10,905 nucleotides of DNA from Candidatus Latescibacterota bacterium (lineage in GTDB: Bacteria; JAAXHH01; JABIQT01): contig JABIQT010000182.1 of the NCBI GenBank assembly GCA_018667995.1, forward strand, positions 1 to 10,905, written 5' to 3'. The translations under genes and the position numbers were made by a program. Shown one piece after another: positions 1-6,981 of the stretch. The first letter of the stretch is position 1, and every line of letters begins with the position of its first letter. A model generated the notes under the pieces. The model saw only the letters and a list, made by a program, of their open reading frames with translations, did not search any database and was not told where the DNA came from.

Positions 1-641
1 CAGACCACATTGCATCGTTCCATGTCGTCATTCTCTTTGGCGCCCTGGTGGGGGATATGACTCAGAAATACCACGGCATCACCCGCCTTGGGATGCAGAA
101 CTACGTGCTCCTGCTCCCTGCACCATTCTTCAAATTTCTCGTGCTCGATACGAGGATACAAATGGGGTGGTTCCGAGAGATGCCCACCTTTGATGAATTT
201 GAGATGTCCCTCACCCGGGACGTTATCCTGGAAATAGAACGTGGTATTGATGCTGCTTGGCTGAACGGCCAGACGATGGTTGCCGGTGGCGCGCTTCTCA
301 TTCCAATACCCGTAGAAGTCCATGTGCCACTCCTGCAGGTACTTACCGGGATTAATGTGGGCCCGGTAACTGCGAAGCTGGCACTGTTGACCCATCATGG
401 CGAAGAGGATCGGTTTCACACTAGGATGGCCGACCAAGGGAGCGTAAATCTCGGGTTTGCGATCGAGCAAGGTGTCGAACCACATATTTCCGACGGCATT
501 CAGTCCTTCCTGCCAGCCTTGCTCTCTGGCATAGAAAATGTGATCCCGAACCTGCTTTGTTTCGTCCGATGAGAGTGCACCCTCAATGAGCAAGAAGCCG
601 TCGGCCTCCAGCTGATCCAATTGTGCGTTCAGATCTTGCAT
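1..641 (-). CDS. Phytanoyl-CoA dioxygenase (PhyH) family protein, C-terminus cut by window edge
   Basis: Partial gene: 213 full codons are visible and the reading frame is still open at the left edge. The product reads as a non-haem Fe(II)/2-oxoglutarate oxygenase of the PhyH family, cytosolic, hydroxylating an unknown small substrate. Visible iron ligands are the HxD pair in EWHMDFYG (H106, D108) and the distal histidine in HIPHQGA (H198). The stretch FYFQDNVPGEGHLKFIKGGH (about 135-154) is the strand region typical of the family. The 2-oxoglutarate-binding arginine expected after H198 is probably E-R-C (R209) or lies just outside. I chose the ATG at 641 because AGAGGA sits 7 bases upstream; an in-frame ATG at 677 lacks such a site. 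The aldolase gene lies upstream in the same direction, 491 bases away. The family is certain enough; the substrate is not predictable. Confidence 0.9.
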   Translation of the reverse strand, partial: MQDLNAQLDQLEADGFLLIEGALSSDETKQVRDHIFYAREQGWQEGLNAVGNMWFDTLLDRKPEIYAPLVGHPSVKPILFAMMGQQCQLRSYRAHINPGKYLQEWHMDFYGYWNEKRATGNHRLAVQPSSINTTFYFQDNVPGEGHLKFIKGGHLSEPPHLYPRIEHEKFEEWCREQEHVVLHPKAGDAVVFLSHIPHQGAKENDDMERCNVV

Positions 642-1132
642 CTCTGATTCCTCTTTCTCTTGACCCGATTCATCCATGACATTTGAAAGACGTTATAGGA
701 AGGCCCAGAATTTCGCGGCAGTTGATTTCCATAGCGGGAATGAATCTTCCCAGCTTCTTCAGTCTATCCATATCCAGCACCACTGTTGGCGTTACTCTGT
801 GTTTCTGTGTTTCAGTTTTAGAGCACATTAGCGATACCTCTACATATAGCCAGATCACCATTGTATTCGTCAAAGTAGCGAAGACCGATTCGAGATGATC
901 AGTCATACTTAAAGTCGCTTTGGTTGATCTTGGCGTTCGAAATCAGAGCGTGTTGGGACCGTATTGCAAGGAAATTTGGTATGCTTGAGGATTGGCCGCG
1001 AACGACGCTCTTCCTACCCTCTGGAATCAGGTAGCCATCGATAGAAACTGAAACGGACCCCTGGAGTAACAACCAGGAGCCCTTTCTCAAAAAACGAATC
1101 AGCCCATCAGTTAGTTTGCACCACCGAATGGT
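642..1132. other. Intergenic region between aldolase and dioxygenase, no recognised gene
   Basis: This 491-base stretch has no gene I can support. The minus strand holds two short open frames: 78 codons at 670-906, containing TPTVVLDMDRLKKLG, and 63 codons at 899-1090. Neither has a Shine-Dalgarno site nor resembles a family I know. An inverted repeat, CCCCTGG/CCAGGAG (1058-1064 and 1073-1079, one G-T pair), could form a stem, but no clear T-run follows on either strand. The region could hold the dioxygenase promoter or a decayed gene. Confidence 0.4.
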
Positions 1133-1975
1133 CTACCATAATGCGGTAGGCTGCTTTTCCCACTGCTTGCCGGACTCCTTGGCGATGCCTTCCAGGTCTG
1201 CAATGTACTCGGCCGATTGCGTCAGTACATGATGCAGGTCATTACCTACGCTGATGAATGTGTATCCCTGATTCAAGAACTCTGCAACACGGTCTGTGCC
1301 GAACAGAAACAAACCGAGTATGATGGAGTTACTGTTCGCCGCATTAATCAATTTGTCTGTTGCGGCCTGCAGTTCCGGGGAGGTGTACATGTGCGGGAAC
1401 TCATACTGTTCGTAAAGGCCCATCGACATGCAGAGATCGTTCTGACCCAGAAACAGGATGTCTACACCAGGTACGGCTGCAATTTCATCGATATTCTTGA
1501 TGCAGTCTGCCGTCTCAACCTGGAGGGCCACCATGATATTGTTGTTGGCATTGCCGGCATATCCCAGCAGGCCGTCTCTGTTCATGCTACGTTGTGGGAA
1601 ATAGACGGAACGCGTTCCGGCTGTCGGATACAAGCAACAACTGACGCCTTGGCGGGCCTCTTCGGCCGTATTTATATAGGGGATCAAGATGCCATCTGCG
1701 CCGAGATCAAGCGCCTGCTGTATCCCCGCCCGATCGTTATATCCACCTACTCTGACCATGGACTTGGCATTGCCGTTTGCTATGGCGGCAAGCATGGCAG
1801 AAAGCTTCTCATCGCCCATGGGACCGTGCTGCGTATCTACCAGCAGCCAATCATAGCCAGAATGGGACAGTTGTTCCGCCACCGTCGGGCTATGAGAATT
1901 CAGAAATAGTCCCATCTTGGGGGCTCCGCCTAACATTTGCTTCTTAAAATCCTCTCCTGATATATCTGTACTCAC
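1133..1975 (-). CDS. HpcH/HpaI-family aldolase (class II pyruvate aldolase)
   Basis: 280 residues, the usual length of the HpaI group (about 250-270) plus a small tail. These cytosolic, metal-dependent enzymes reversibly cleave 4-hydroxy-2-oxo acids to pyruvate and an aldehyde; some relatives accept other keto acids, so the substrate is open. Every catalytic residue known from E. coli HpaI can be placed with a constant offset of five: H50 in DTQHGP, R75 in MVRVGG, Q152 and metal ligand E154 in LQVET, metal ligand D180 in GQNDL. The enzyme should therefore be active. The frame stays open for 70 codons further upstream, but the GTG at 1975 has a perfect AGGAGG five bases ahead and the homology begins about ten residues after it, so I start there. 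The dioxygenase gene follows in the same direction, suggesting a shared catabolic role (inference). Confidence 0.93.
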   Translation of the reverse strand: MSTDISGEDFKKQMLGGAPKMGLFLNSHSPTVAEQLSHSGYDWLLVDTQHGPMGDEKLSAMLAAIANGNAKSMVRVGGYNDRAGIQQALDLGADGILIPYINTAEEARQGVSCCLYPTAGTRSVYFPQRSMNRDGLLGYAGNANNNIMVALQVETADCIKNIDEIAAVPGVDILFLGQNDLCMSMGLYEQYEFPHMYTSPELQAATDKLINAANSNSIILGLFLFGTDRVAEFLNQGYTFISVGNDLHHVLTQSAEYIADLEGIAKESGKQWEKQPTALW

Positions 1976-2322
1976 TTCAACCTCCTGTTGAATAGATGAA
2001 GACTGTTCGGCACCACTGTCCGGAAAATGAATGTACCCAGAGATGGGACATAACATGGCCGGACATCGCATCAGGACATGGACCGTTAAAGACAGATCGC
2101 TTATAATAACAGCTCGGAACGATCTACGTAAGTGTTTCTTTTGCGGCCCTGATAATCTCCACCGACGCGGTGATATACCTGGCACGGTCAGTGTAGATAG
2201 AAGTCAGTCAGGCTATTACCGATAAAGCCAGAGGAACGTCCTTGTCGTCCTCGCCCCTCCGAAGTAGATTTACCTCATTGTGAGCCGCCATTTGCGCCAG
2301 AAGTTACCTCGGAGTCCATCGT
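1976..2322. other. Divergent intergenic region between aldolase and DUF1499 gene
   Basis: This 347-base stretch must carry the promoters of two divergent genes. AGGAGG at 1981-1986 (minus strand) is the aldolase ribosome binding site. The aldolase frame stays open to 2185, but that extension is basic, has no homology I recognise and no ribosome site. I see no convincing -35/-10 pair, operator or hairpin. Confidence 0.5.
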
Positions 2323-2760
2323 ATGTACGGGCATTCACCCACCGACGACGAAGCCATAGATAAACGTAAGGTCCAGACAATACGTCATGAAAGAACGGCT
2401 GGCGATCTGGCGTGCGGCGCCACTCCTAACTGTGTTTCGAGCGAAGCTAACGAATTGCGACAGTCTATATTGCCATTTGAACTGGTGTCTGGTCGCGATA
2501 TTGCCTGGGCGGCCTTACGCGATCAGGTAGCAATGTTGCCGGGTGCAACGGTTGTGGCATACAGTTTCGAATATATCCACGTAGAGTGTCGCAGTCGCTT
2601 CTTTCGGTTTGTGGATGATCTTGAGCTGTCTCGGAATTCAGGGCTGAATAGAATATCTGTGCGATCTGCCTCGAGGGTTGGGTATTTTGATTTCGGCGCC
2701 AACCGCCGGCGCATTGAGCGTCTCCGTTGCCAACTCAGGAAACACGGTCTGATCCACTAA
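2323..2760 (+). CDS. DUF1499 domain protein
   Basis: 145 residues. The DUF1499 signature is present from about residue 35 to 136: the opening TPNCVSS (34-40), the tryptophan-containing AWAAL, the aromatic YIHVECRSR, FRFVDDLE (94-101), and the closing RSASRVGYFDFGANRRRIE (114-132). The function of the family is not established. The first 30 or so residues are not part of the conserved domain, show no clear signal peptide or lipobox, and may be non-native. The ATG at 2323 is the first start after an in-frame TGA at 2281, but its upstream sequence has only a weak ribosome site (GGAG at 2311-2314). The gene stands alone, divergent from the aldolase and convergent with the carbonic anhydrase. Confidence 0.85.
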   Translation: MYGHSPTDDEAIDKRKVQTIRHERTAGDLACGATPNCVSSEANELRQSILPFELVSGRDIAWAALRDQVAMLPGATVVAYSFEYIHVECRSRFFRFVDDLELSRNSGLNRISVRSASRVGYFDFGANRRRIERLRCQLRKHGLIH

Positions 2761-3244
2761 GATGATGACGGAAACCTGCAATACGGTAGCTCGGAAACAT
2801 TGCGCAATAAATGAGTGGAATCAGCGTCGACGCATGGGAGAATATGAGGACGCCCCGGTGGCCATGATTCATCCCTCTCATTCTCTGTCGATCAATTGCA
2901 GTTAGATAGGTGGGGTGGAATAATGAACTATGGCGAGACCGATGCTGACAAATAATCAAGCAGAAGCCGGATATGAAGCTTTGGACAAATAGCAGGATCG
3001 ATAGAACTTCCATCAGGACTTAGCCATCCGAAGGAAGAAAAATCTTCGGCCCATCGGTGACCCCGAGTGCGCCGAATTCCAAAGGCAGTGCCCAGATTGA
3101 GGCTGCCACACGTTCGTACCTTCTTCGGTTTTCGCTTCGGGTAGAATGATGTCGCCACGACCACTACGGACCGCCATATGCCCGTGGCCGCCTACTGTCC
3201 GAATTCAAATACTACTCTGATCCAACAGCCCCGAAGACGGTTAT
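2761..3244. other. Long convergent intergenic region, no recognised gene
   Basis: 484 bases between the ends of two convergent genes, longer than two terminators need. Short minus-strand open frames (78 codons at 2928-3164, 92 codons at 2735-3013) match nothing I know and lack ribosome sites. A ten-base palindrome, ATTGCGCAAT, lies at 2799-2808. Just past the carbonic anhydrase stop is an imperfect stem with a TTCG-type loop (AACCGTC/GGCTGTT on the minus strand), but without a T-run. I see no clear terminator, repeat or mobile element end. Confidence 0.4.
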
Positions 3245-3868
3245 TCACTCGTAGAATTCAACTTTTCCTGTATTCACGTCGTACATGCCGCCGACCAGGC
3301 GGATCGTGCCTTCGTCCATCATATCACGGAGGATGGTACTGCGCTGTGAGATGCCTTCCATCGTATGCTTTACGTTGGTTTCCGCTACTTTATTCACGAA
3401 ACTCGCGTTAGCAGAACTGCGGTCCTCTGTGGGATCCTCTGTTTCATCCAGGGCTCCACGTAACTTCGTCATGACGGTGGTGAGATTGCCCATTCGCACA
3501 TTGTCGCACACGCCCTTAATGGCGCCGCATCCGGTGTGTCCCAGCACCACTATCAGCTTGGATCCGGCTATCTTGCAGGCGAATTCCATACTTCCCAGGA
3601 TATCCTCATTTATGAAATTTCCAGCAATACGAATGCTGAAAATGTCACCCAGCCCTTGATCAAACACCAGTTCAGCAGAAACTCTCGAATCGATGCAGCT
3701 CAGGATTGTAGCAAATGGGAACTGACCATCACGGGTCTCATTGACCTGTTCGAGCAGATCCCGGTTTGCTTTCAGATTCATCTGAAAACGTTGATTACCT
3801 TCTTGCAGATATTCCAGCGCCGTGGCAGGCGTGATTGAAGACTGGGTGTCTTTCGTGTGTGTTCTCAT
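3245..3868 (-). CDS. Beta-class carbonic anhydrase
   Basis: 207 residues, the normal size for the beta class. The enzyme interconverts CO2 and bicarbonate with a catalytic zinc, most likely in the cytosol since no signal peptide is visible. The zinc site is complete: C58 and D60 in SCIDSRV, with R62 forming the usual Asp-Arg dyad, and H111 and C114 in GHTGCGAIKG. Supporting family motifs are DIFSIRIAGN (75-84) and SMEFA (93-97), and the C-terminal strand VGGMYDVNTGKVEF. The ATG at 3868 has AGGAG six bases upstream. It follows the SulP transporter gene by 32 bases on the same strand and is very probably co-transcribed. That pairing indicates a job in equilibrating imported bicarbonate with CO2, for carboxylases or pH control. 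Confidence 0.97.
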   Translation of the reverse strand: MRTHTKDTQSSITPATALEYLQEGNQRFQMNLKANRDLLEQVNETRDGQFPFATILSCIDSRVSAELVFDQGLGDIFSIRIAGNFINEDILGSMEFACKIAGSKLIVVLGHTGCGAIKGVCDNVRMGNLTTVMTKLRGALDETEDPTEDRSSANASFVNKVAETNVKHTMEGISQRSTILRDMMDEGTIRLVGGMYDVNTGKVEFYE

Positions 3869-3900
3869 CGTGAACTCCTATCTAATACAAAAAAAAGCAC

Positions 3901-5613
3901 TCACCCAATTGTTGTCGCGGGTTCTGATGTGCCGACCTCAGTATCTGTCTCCGCAGTACTATTGCTTTGAATGTGCGAGTGGATCCAGTCCTCACAGTGA
4001 TTGAAGTCATCGAACAGATGATTTTCCGGGACGAGGTCTGGTATGATATCAATGCGTTTGAGCATGTCCCTCGGTTGCACATGCAGGCCCGTCATCAATA
4101 CGTGAACTTCCTTCTGTTCCAATTGGAGAATGGCTTCTTCCAATGCGTACAAGCCAGACTGATCGACATACGGTACCCGGTCCATCCGTATGACAAGGAT
4201 TCTTATGTCATTGTCGAGAGACTTAACCAGTTCCTGGAAGCGCGTCGTAAAACCAAAGAACATAGGTCCGTAAATATGTTTGATATAAATTCTATTGCGG
4301 TACTCACTGTAGATACCTTTCTCGTCGGACCAGGGCGGCTCGCCTTCGGTGCCACCCATTGCGGTCAGCGAGGTACCCGACTCAGCAAGGTCGCTGGATT
4401 TCTTCATGAACAGTACGCACGCAAGCATGACGCCTATGCCCACTGCGTTGATCAGGTTTCCGAACACTGTGATCGCCAGCACCAGTACCATTACGAAGGC
4501 GTCGGTGACGGGCACTCGCGCCAGATGCTTCAGGCCGCGGTAGTCGATGATGCCGATTCCGACTGTAATCAAAATCCCGGCCAGCACCGTGAGGGGGATA
4601 TAGGCGGCGTACTCGCCGATTCCAAGGAGGATAAACAGCAATAGCAATCCGTGGATCACACCGGAGAGGCGCGTTCGGCCACCGGAGTTGATGTTTACCA
4701 CCGTGCGCATGGTGGCGCCGGCGCCCGGCAGACCACCGATCATACCGGAAATGATGTTGCCGATGCCCTGCCCGATCAATTCCTTGTTACTGTTGTGTTT
4801 GGTCTTGGTGATGTTATCTGCGATTACCGAGGTCAAAAGCGAATCGATCATCCCGAGCGCTGCCAGCATGGCTGCGAATTCGATGATCATCCAAGCAGCT
4901 GAAATATCGATATTAAGAACCTCACCAATAAGTAGGGCAGGGAGTCCGGATGGGATGTCACCAATTAGAGGCACTTCCAGGTCCATGAAGAATGCCGCAA
5001 AGGAGGCGATGAACAGCGCCACAAGCGTGCTTGGAACAGCCTTGGTTATGCGAGGAAAAACGTAGATGATGGCAATGGTTACCAGGCCAAGCCCTGTGGC
5101 ACTTCCATTCAAATTCGACAGGGGCCTCGCTATGTCGGTGAAAATGGCCACGGTATTGGGAGCCGAAGGGTGTCCAAAGAGCGGATATAACTGATACAGG
5201 ATGATGATGACTCCGATACCGCTCATGAAACCAGATAGGACGGGATACGGGATGTATTTTATGTACTTGCCAATGCGAAGCAGCCCAAAGAGGATCTGGA
5301 ACCCACCCGCCAGCAGGAAGGCTCCGATGATGATCCCCATTCCTTGTGCAAGACTGCCAGTCGCCTCAATGGCCGTGGTGATTACAATGGCCGAAATGAC
5401 GGTCATCGGACCGGTTGGGCCGCTGACCTGAGTCGCCGTGCCACCGAAGATGGCTGCAAACATTCCCAGCGCCATGGCCCCGTAAAGTCCCGCGATGGCC
5501 CCCATGCCGGACTGGACGCCAAAGGCGAGAGCCAGCGGCAGCGCAACGACACCTGCCGTCACTCCGCCGGTTATGTCCCCCTTCAAGTTCGCAAAATCAT
5601 ACTTAGCAGACAT
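3901..5613 (-). CDS. SulP family anion permease with STAS domain, BicA-like probable Na+/bicarbonate transporter
   Basis: 570 residues, close to the length of cyanobacterial BicA. Residues 1 to about 405 form the hydrophobic SLC26/SulP transporter core. Residues about 440-548 form a cytoplasmic STAS domain with the DQSG loop (484-487). The tail from 549 is Ser/Thr/Glu-rich. The TM3 motif ATQVSGPTGPMTV (60-72) and the sequence IDSLLTS (256-262) with PGAGAT (296-301) match the substrate and sodium site of BicA as I recall it (T69, D258, T262, S263, G300-T302), here T67, D257, T261, S262 and G299-T301. This favours sodium-driven bicarbonate uptake over sulfate, as does the carbonic anhydrase gene immediately downstream. 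Dicarboxylate transport, as in DauA, cannot be excluded. GAGG sits 8 bases ahead of the ATG. The NhaR-type regulator is divergent. Confidence 0.95.
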   Translation of the reverse strand: MSAKYDFANLKGDITGGVTAGVVALPLALAFGVQSGMGAIAGLYGAMALGMFAAIFGGTATQVSGPTGPMTVISAIVITTAIEATGSLAQGMGIIIGAFLLAGGFQILFGLLRIGKYIKYIPYPVLSGFMSGIGVIIILYQLYPLFGHPSAPNTVAIFTDIARPLSNLNGSATGLGLVTIAIIYVFPRITKAVPSTLVALFIASFAAFFMDLEVPLIGDIPSGLPALLIGEVLNIDISAAWMIIEFAAMLAALGMIDSLLTSVIADNITKTKHNSNKELIGQGIGNIISGMIGGLPGAGATMRTVVNINSGGRTRLSGVIHGLLLLFILLGIGEYAAYIPLTVLAGILITVGIGIIDYRGLKHLARVPVTDAFVMVLVLAITVFGNLINAVGIGVMLACVLFMKKSSDLAESGTSLTAMGGTEGEPPWSDEKGIYSEYRNRIYIKHIYGPMFFGFTTRFQELVKSLDNDIRILVIRMDRVPYVDQSGLYALEEAILQLEQKEVHVLMTGLHVQPRDMLKRIDIIPDLVPENHLFDDFNHCEDWIHSHIQSNSTAETDTEVGTSEPATTIG

Positions 5614-5676
5614 GTATTCATCCTCTGCGGAAATGTTTCGATTCGGTTCTGTGAGCCGTCAAATCTGTATCAAAAC

Positions 5677-5705
5677 AAAATAATCAAACTGATTTATATT
5701 GACAA
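5677..5705 (-). promoter_or_regulatory. Candidate sigma-70 promoter of the SulP-carbonic anhydrase operon
   Basis: On the minus strand TTGTCA (5705-5700, five of six consensus bases) is followed after exactly 17 bases by TATTTT (5682-5677, four of six). Transcription would start near 5670, leaving a leader of about 57 bases before the transporter's ATG. The LysR-type dyad ends 8 bases upstream of the -35 hexamer, a position suitable for activation. Matched by eye only. Confidence 0.45.
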
Positions 5706-5712
5706 ATCGATT

Positions 5713-5729
5713 ATATGAGCAAAACATAT
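5713..5729. promoter_or_regulatory. Putative LysR-type operator (ATATG-N7-CATAT)
   Basis: A perfect five-base inverted repeat, ATATG and CATAT, separated by seven bases. It contains two nested T-N11-A motifs, the core pattern of LysR-family binding sites. The flanks TCGA-TT on the left and CGA on the right extend the symmetry loosely. It sits between the divergent regulator and transporter genes, centred about 51 bases upstream of the predicted transporter start site, so it is the natural target of the NhaR-type regulator encoded beside it. Binding is inferred, not shown. Confidence 0.55.
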
Positions 5730-5766
5730 CGAATAAATCTATATATCATTGTGGCATAAGTTCAGA

Positions 5767-5775
5767 TGCTATAAT
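5767..5775 (+). promoter_or_regulatory. Candidate extended -10 promoter of the NhaR-type regulator
   Basis: TGC-TATAAT is a perfect extended -10 element (TGnTATAAT). The only -35 candidates are poor (CATTGT at 17-base spacing). Transcription would start near 5782, giving an unusually short leader before the GTG at 5794 and placing the GGGAGG ribosome site at the very 5' end. A start site further upstream, for instance using TTGACA at 5699-5704, is an alternative. Confidence 0.3.
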
Positions 5776-5793
5776 CAAACGGGAGGCATTGTC

Positions 5794-6708
5794 GTGGAAT
5801 GGCTGAATTACCACCATCTGTACTACTTCTGGACAGCGGCAAGGGAAGGAGGCGTCGTCAAGGCTTCGGAGAAGCTGAACCTGGCCCAGCCCACAATCAG
5901 TGGCCAGATCAAAATACTGGAGGAATCTCTTGGGGAACGGCTCTTCGAACGGCAGGGCCGCGGGCTCGTACTTACCGAGACTGGTGGGATAGTGTGCCGC
6001 TATGCCGATGAGATATTCTCTCTCGGCAGGGAGATGGTCGACACGCTAAAGAATCGGCCTACCGGACAACCCCTGCACCTCAACGTAGGTATTACCGATG
6101 TACTGCCGAAGTTCATCGCGTCACAGTTGCTTGAGCCGGCCTATGATCTTGATGAAAATGTGCGTGTAACCTGCCGTGAAGGAAAGCTGGATCAACTGCT
6201 CAACGATATGGCGCTCTATAACTTGGATCTGGTACTCGCCGACGCGCCGGTGGGGACGGCGACACGCGTCCGGGCCTACAATCACCTGCTTGGCGAGTGC
6301 AATATCATATTCGTGGCCAGCCGGTCCCTGGCAGAGAGTCTCCGCGAAGGCTTCCCCGAGAGTTTGAATGGATCCCCGTTCCTCCTGCCCACAGACAATA
6401 CCGAGCTTCGGAGATCGCTGGACCAGTGGTTTGCGTCGAACGGTATACATCCGCGGATAGTCGCTGAGCTGGAAGACAGCGCTTTGGCAAAAGCCTTCGG
6501 CCAGTCAGGAAAAGGCGTTATGGCCATTCCCGACATCATAGAAAGAGAAGCTGCCGCCGCCTATGGGCTTTATCGCATAGGTGTCGTAAATTCCATTCGC
6601 GAAAGGTTCTATGCCATTACACCCGAGCGTCGTTTGAAACATCCCGCTGTAATCGCAATAGCCGCAGAGGCCCGGTTCATGCTGAATCCCGAGAGACGGT
6701 CCGGTTAA
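5794..6708 (+). CDS. nhaR: NhaR-type LysR-family transcriptional regulator
   Basis: 304 residues from the GTG at 5794, the usual size for the family. The N-terminus LNYHHLYYFWTAAREGGVV closely resembles E. coli NhaR (NYNHLYYFWHVYKEGSVV), and the winged helix-turn-helix spans about residues 5-63, with QPTISGQIKILEE as the recognition region and LFERQGRGL after it. The effector-binding half keeps NhaR-like features: DLVLADAPVG, LAKAFGQSGKGV and a C-terminal HPAV. NhaR in E. coli activates the Na+/H+ antiporter gene nhaA in response to sodium. Here no antiporter is present; the divergent SulP-carbonic anhydrase operon is the likely target. The frame is open back to a TTG at 5749, but the GTG has GGGAGG seven bases ahead and gives the family's normal start. 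The effector is unknown. Confidence 0.92.
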   Translation: MEWLNYHHLYYFWTAAREGGVVKASEKLNLAQPTISGQIKILEESLGERLFERQGRGLVLTETGGIVCRYADEIFSLGREMVDTLKNRPTGQPLHLNVGITDVLPKFIASQLLEPAYDLDENVRVTCREGKLDQLLNDMALYNLDLVLADAPVGTATRVRAYNHLLGECNIIFVASRSLAESLREGFPESLNGSPFLLPTDNTELRRSLDQWFASNGIHPRIVAELEDSALAKAFGQSGKGVMAIPDIIEREAAAAYGLYRIGVVNSIRERFYAITPERRLKHPAVIAIAAEARFMLNPERRSG

Positions 6709-6735
6709 TGTGTGACCAGATGTCACGGTAAAATA

Positions 6736-6755
6736 CGGGCGGCCAGTGCCGCCCG
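6736..6755. other. GC-rich hairpin downstream of the regulator
   Basis: A perfect eight-base stem, CGGGCGGC/GCCGCCCG, with a four-base loop CAGT, beginning 28 bases after the regulator's stop. No T-run follows on the plus strand, so it is not a classical intrinsic terminator for that gene. It could protect the 3' end of the message or slow the polymerase. On the minus strand it is followed by GTATTTTACC. The rest of 6709-6981 has only an imperfect ten-base dyad (TGAAGCTTCC/GGAAACTTCA, 6845-6868) and no gene. Confidence 0.4.
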
Positions 6756-6981
6756 CTGGGGCCAACGTCATGCAGAGCGTGAGATACAGGAGCTCTGATG
6801 CCATTGTTTCCGTCGCCGATCGTTTGTATAGTAGGTCATTGAGCTGAAGCTTCCGTCTGGAAACTTCATTGGCTGAGAGAAGCTATAAATCTTTATGCCG
6901 ATAGTGAGTGCCATGAAGGTTCCGCATCTGACAAGGGACCTTATTTCATAGATACCGAAACATTCATGTATCATCCTCCGA

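Noticed and set aside
48-572. 174-codon open frame on the plus strand
   Set aside because: Antisense to the dioxygenase, which carries HxD...H motifs on the minus strand.
1058-1079. Inverted repeat as terminator downstream of the aldolase
   Set aside because: Seven-base stem with a G-T pair, but no T-run follows on either strand.
1217-1909. 230-codon open frame on the plus strand
   Set aside because: It lies wholly antisense to the aldolase, whose catalytic residues are all present; no family resemblance or ribosome site.
1976-2185. 70-codon upstream extension of the aldolase
   Set aside because: The frame is open but lacks a ribosome site and homology, while AGGAGG stands five bases before the GTG at 1975.
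3967-4644. 225-codon open frame on the plus strand
   Set aside because: Antisense to the STAS and last helices of the SulP transporter; its composition is a mirror of that gene.
5749-5793. Upstream TTG start for the NhaR-type regulator
   Set aside because: It overlaps the promoter-like TATAAT and has no ribosome site; the GTG at 5794 has GGGAGG and gives the family's normal N-terminus.
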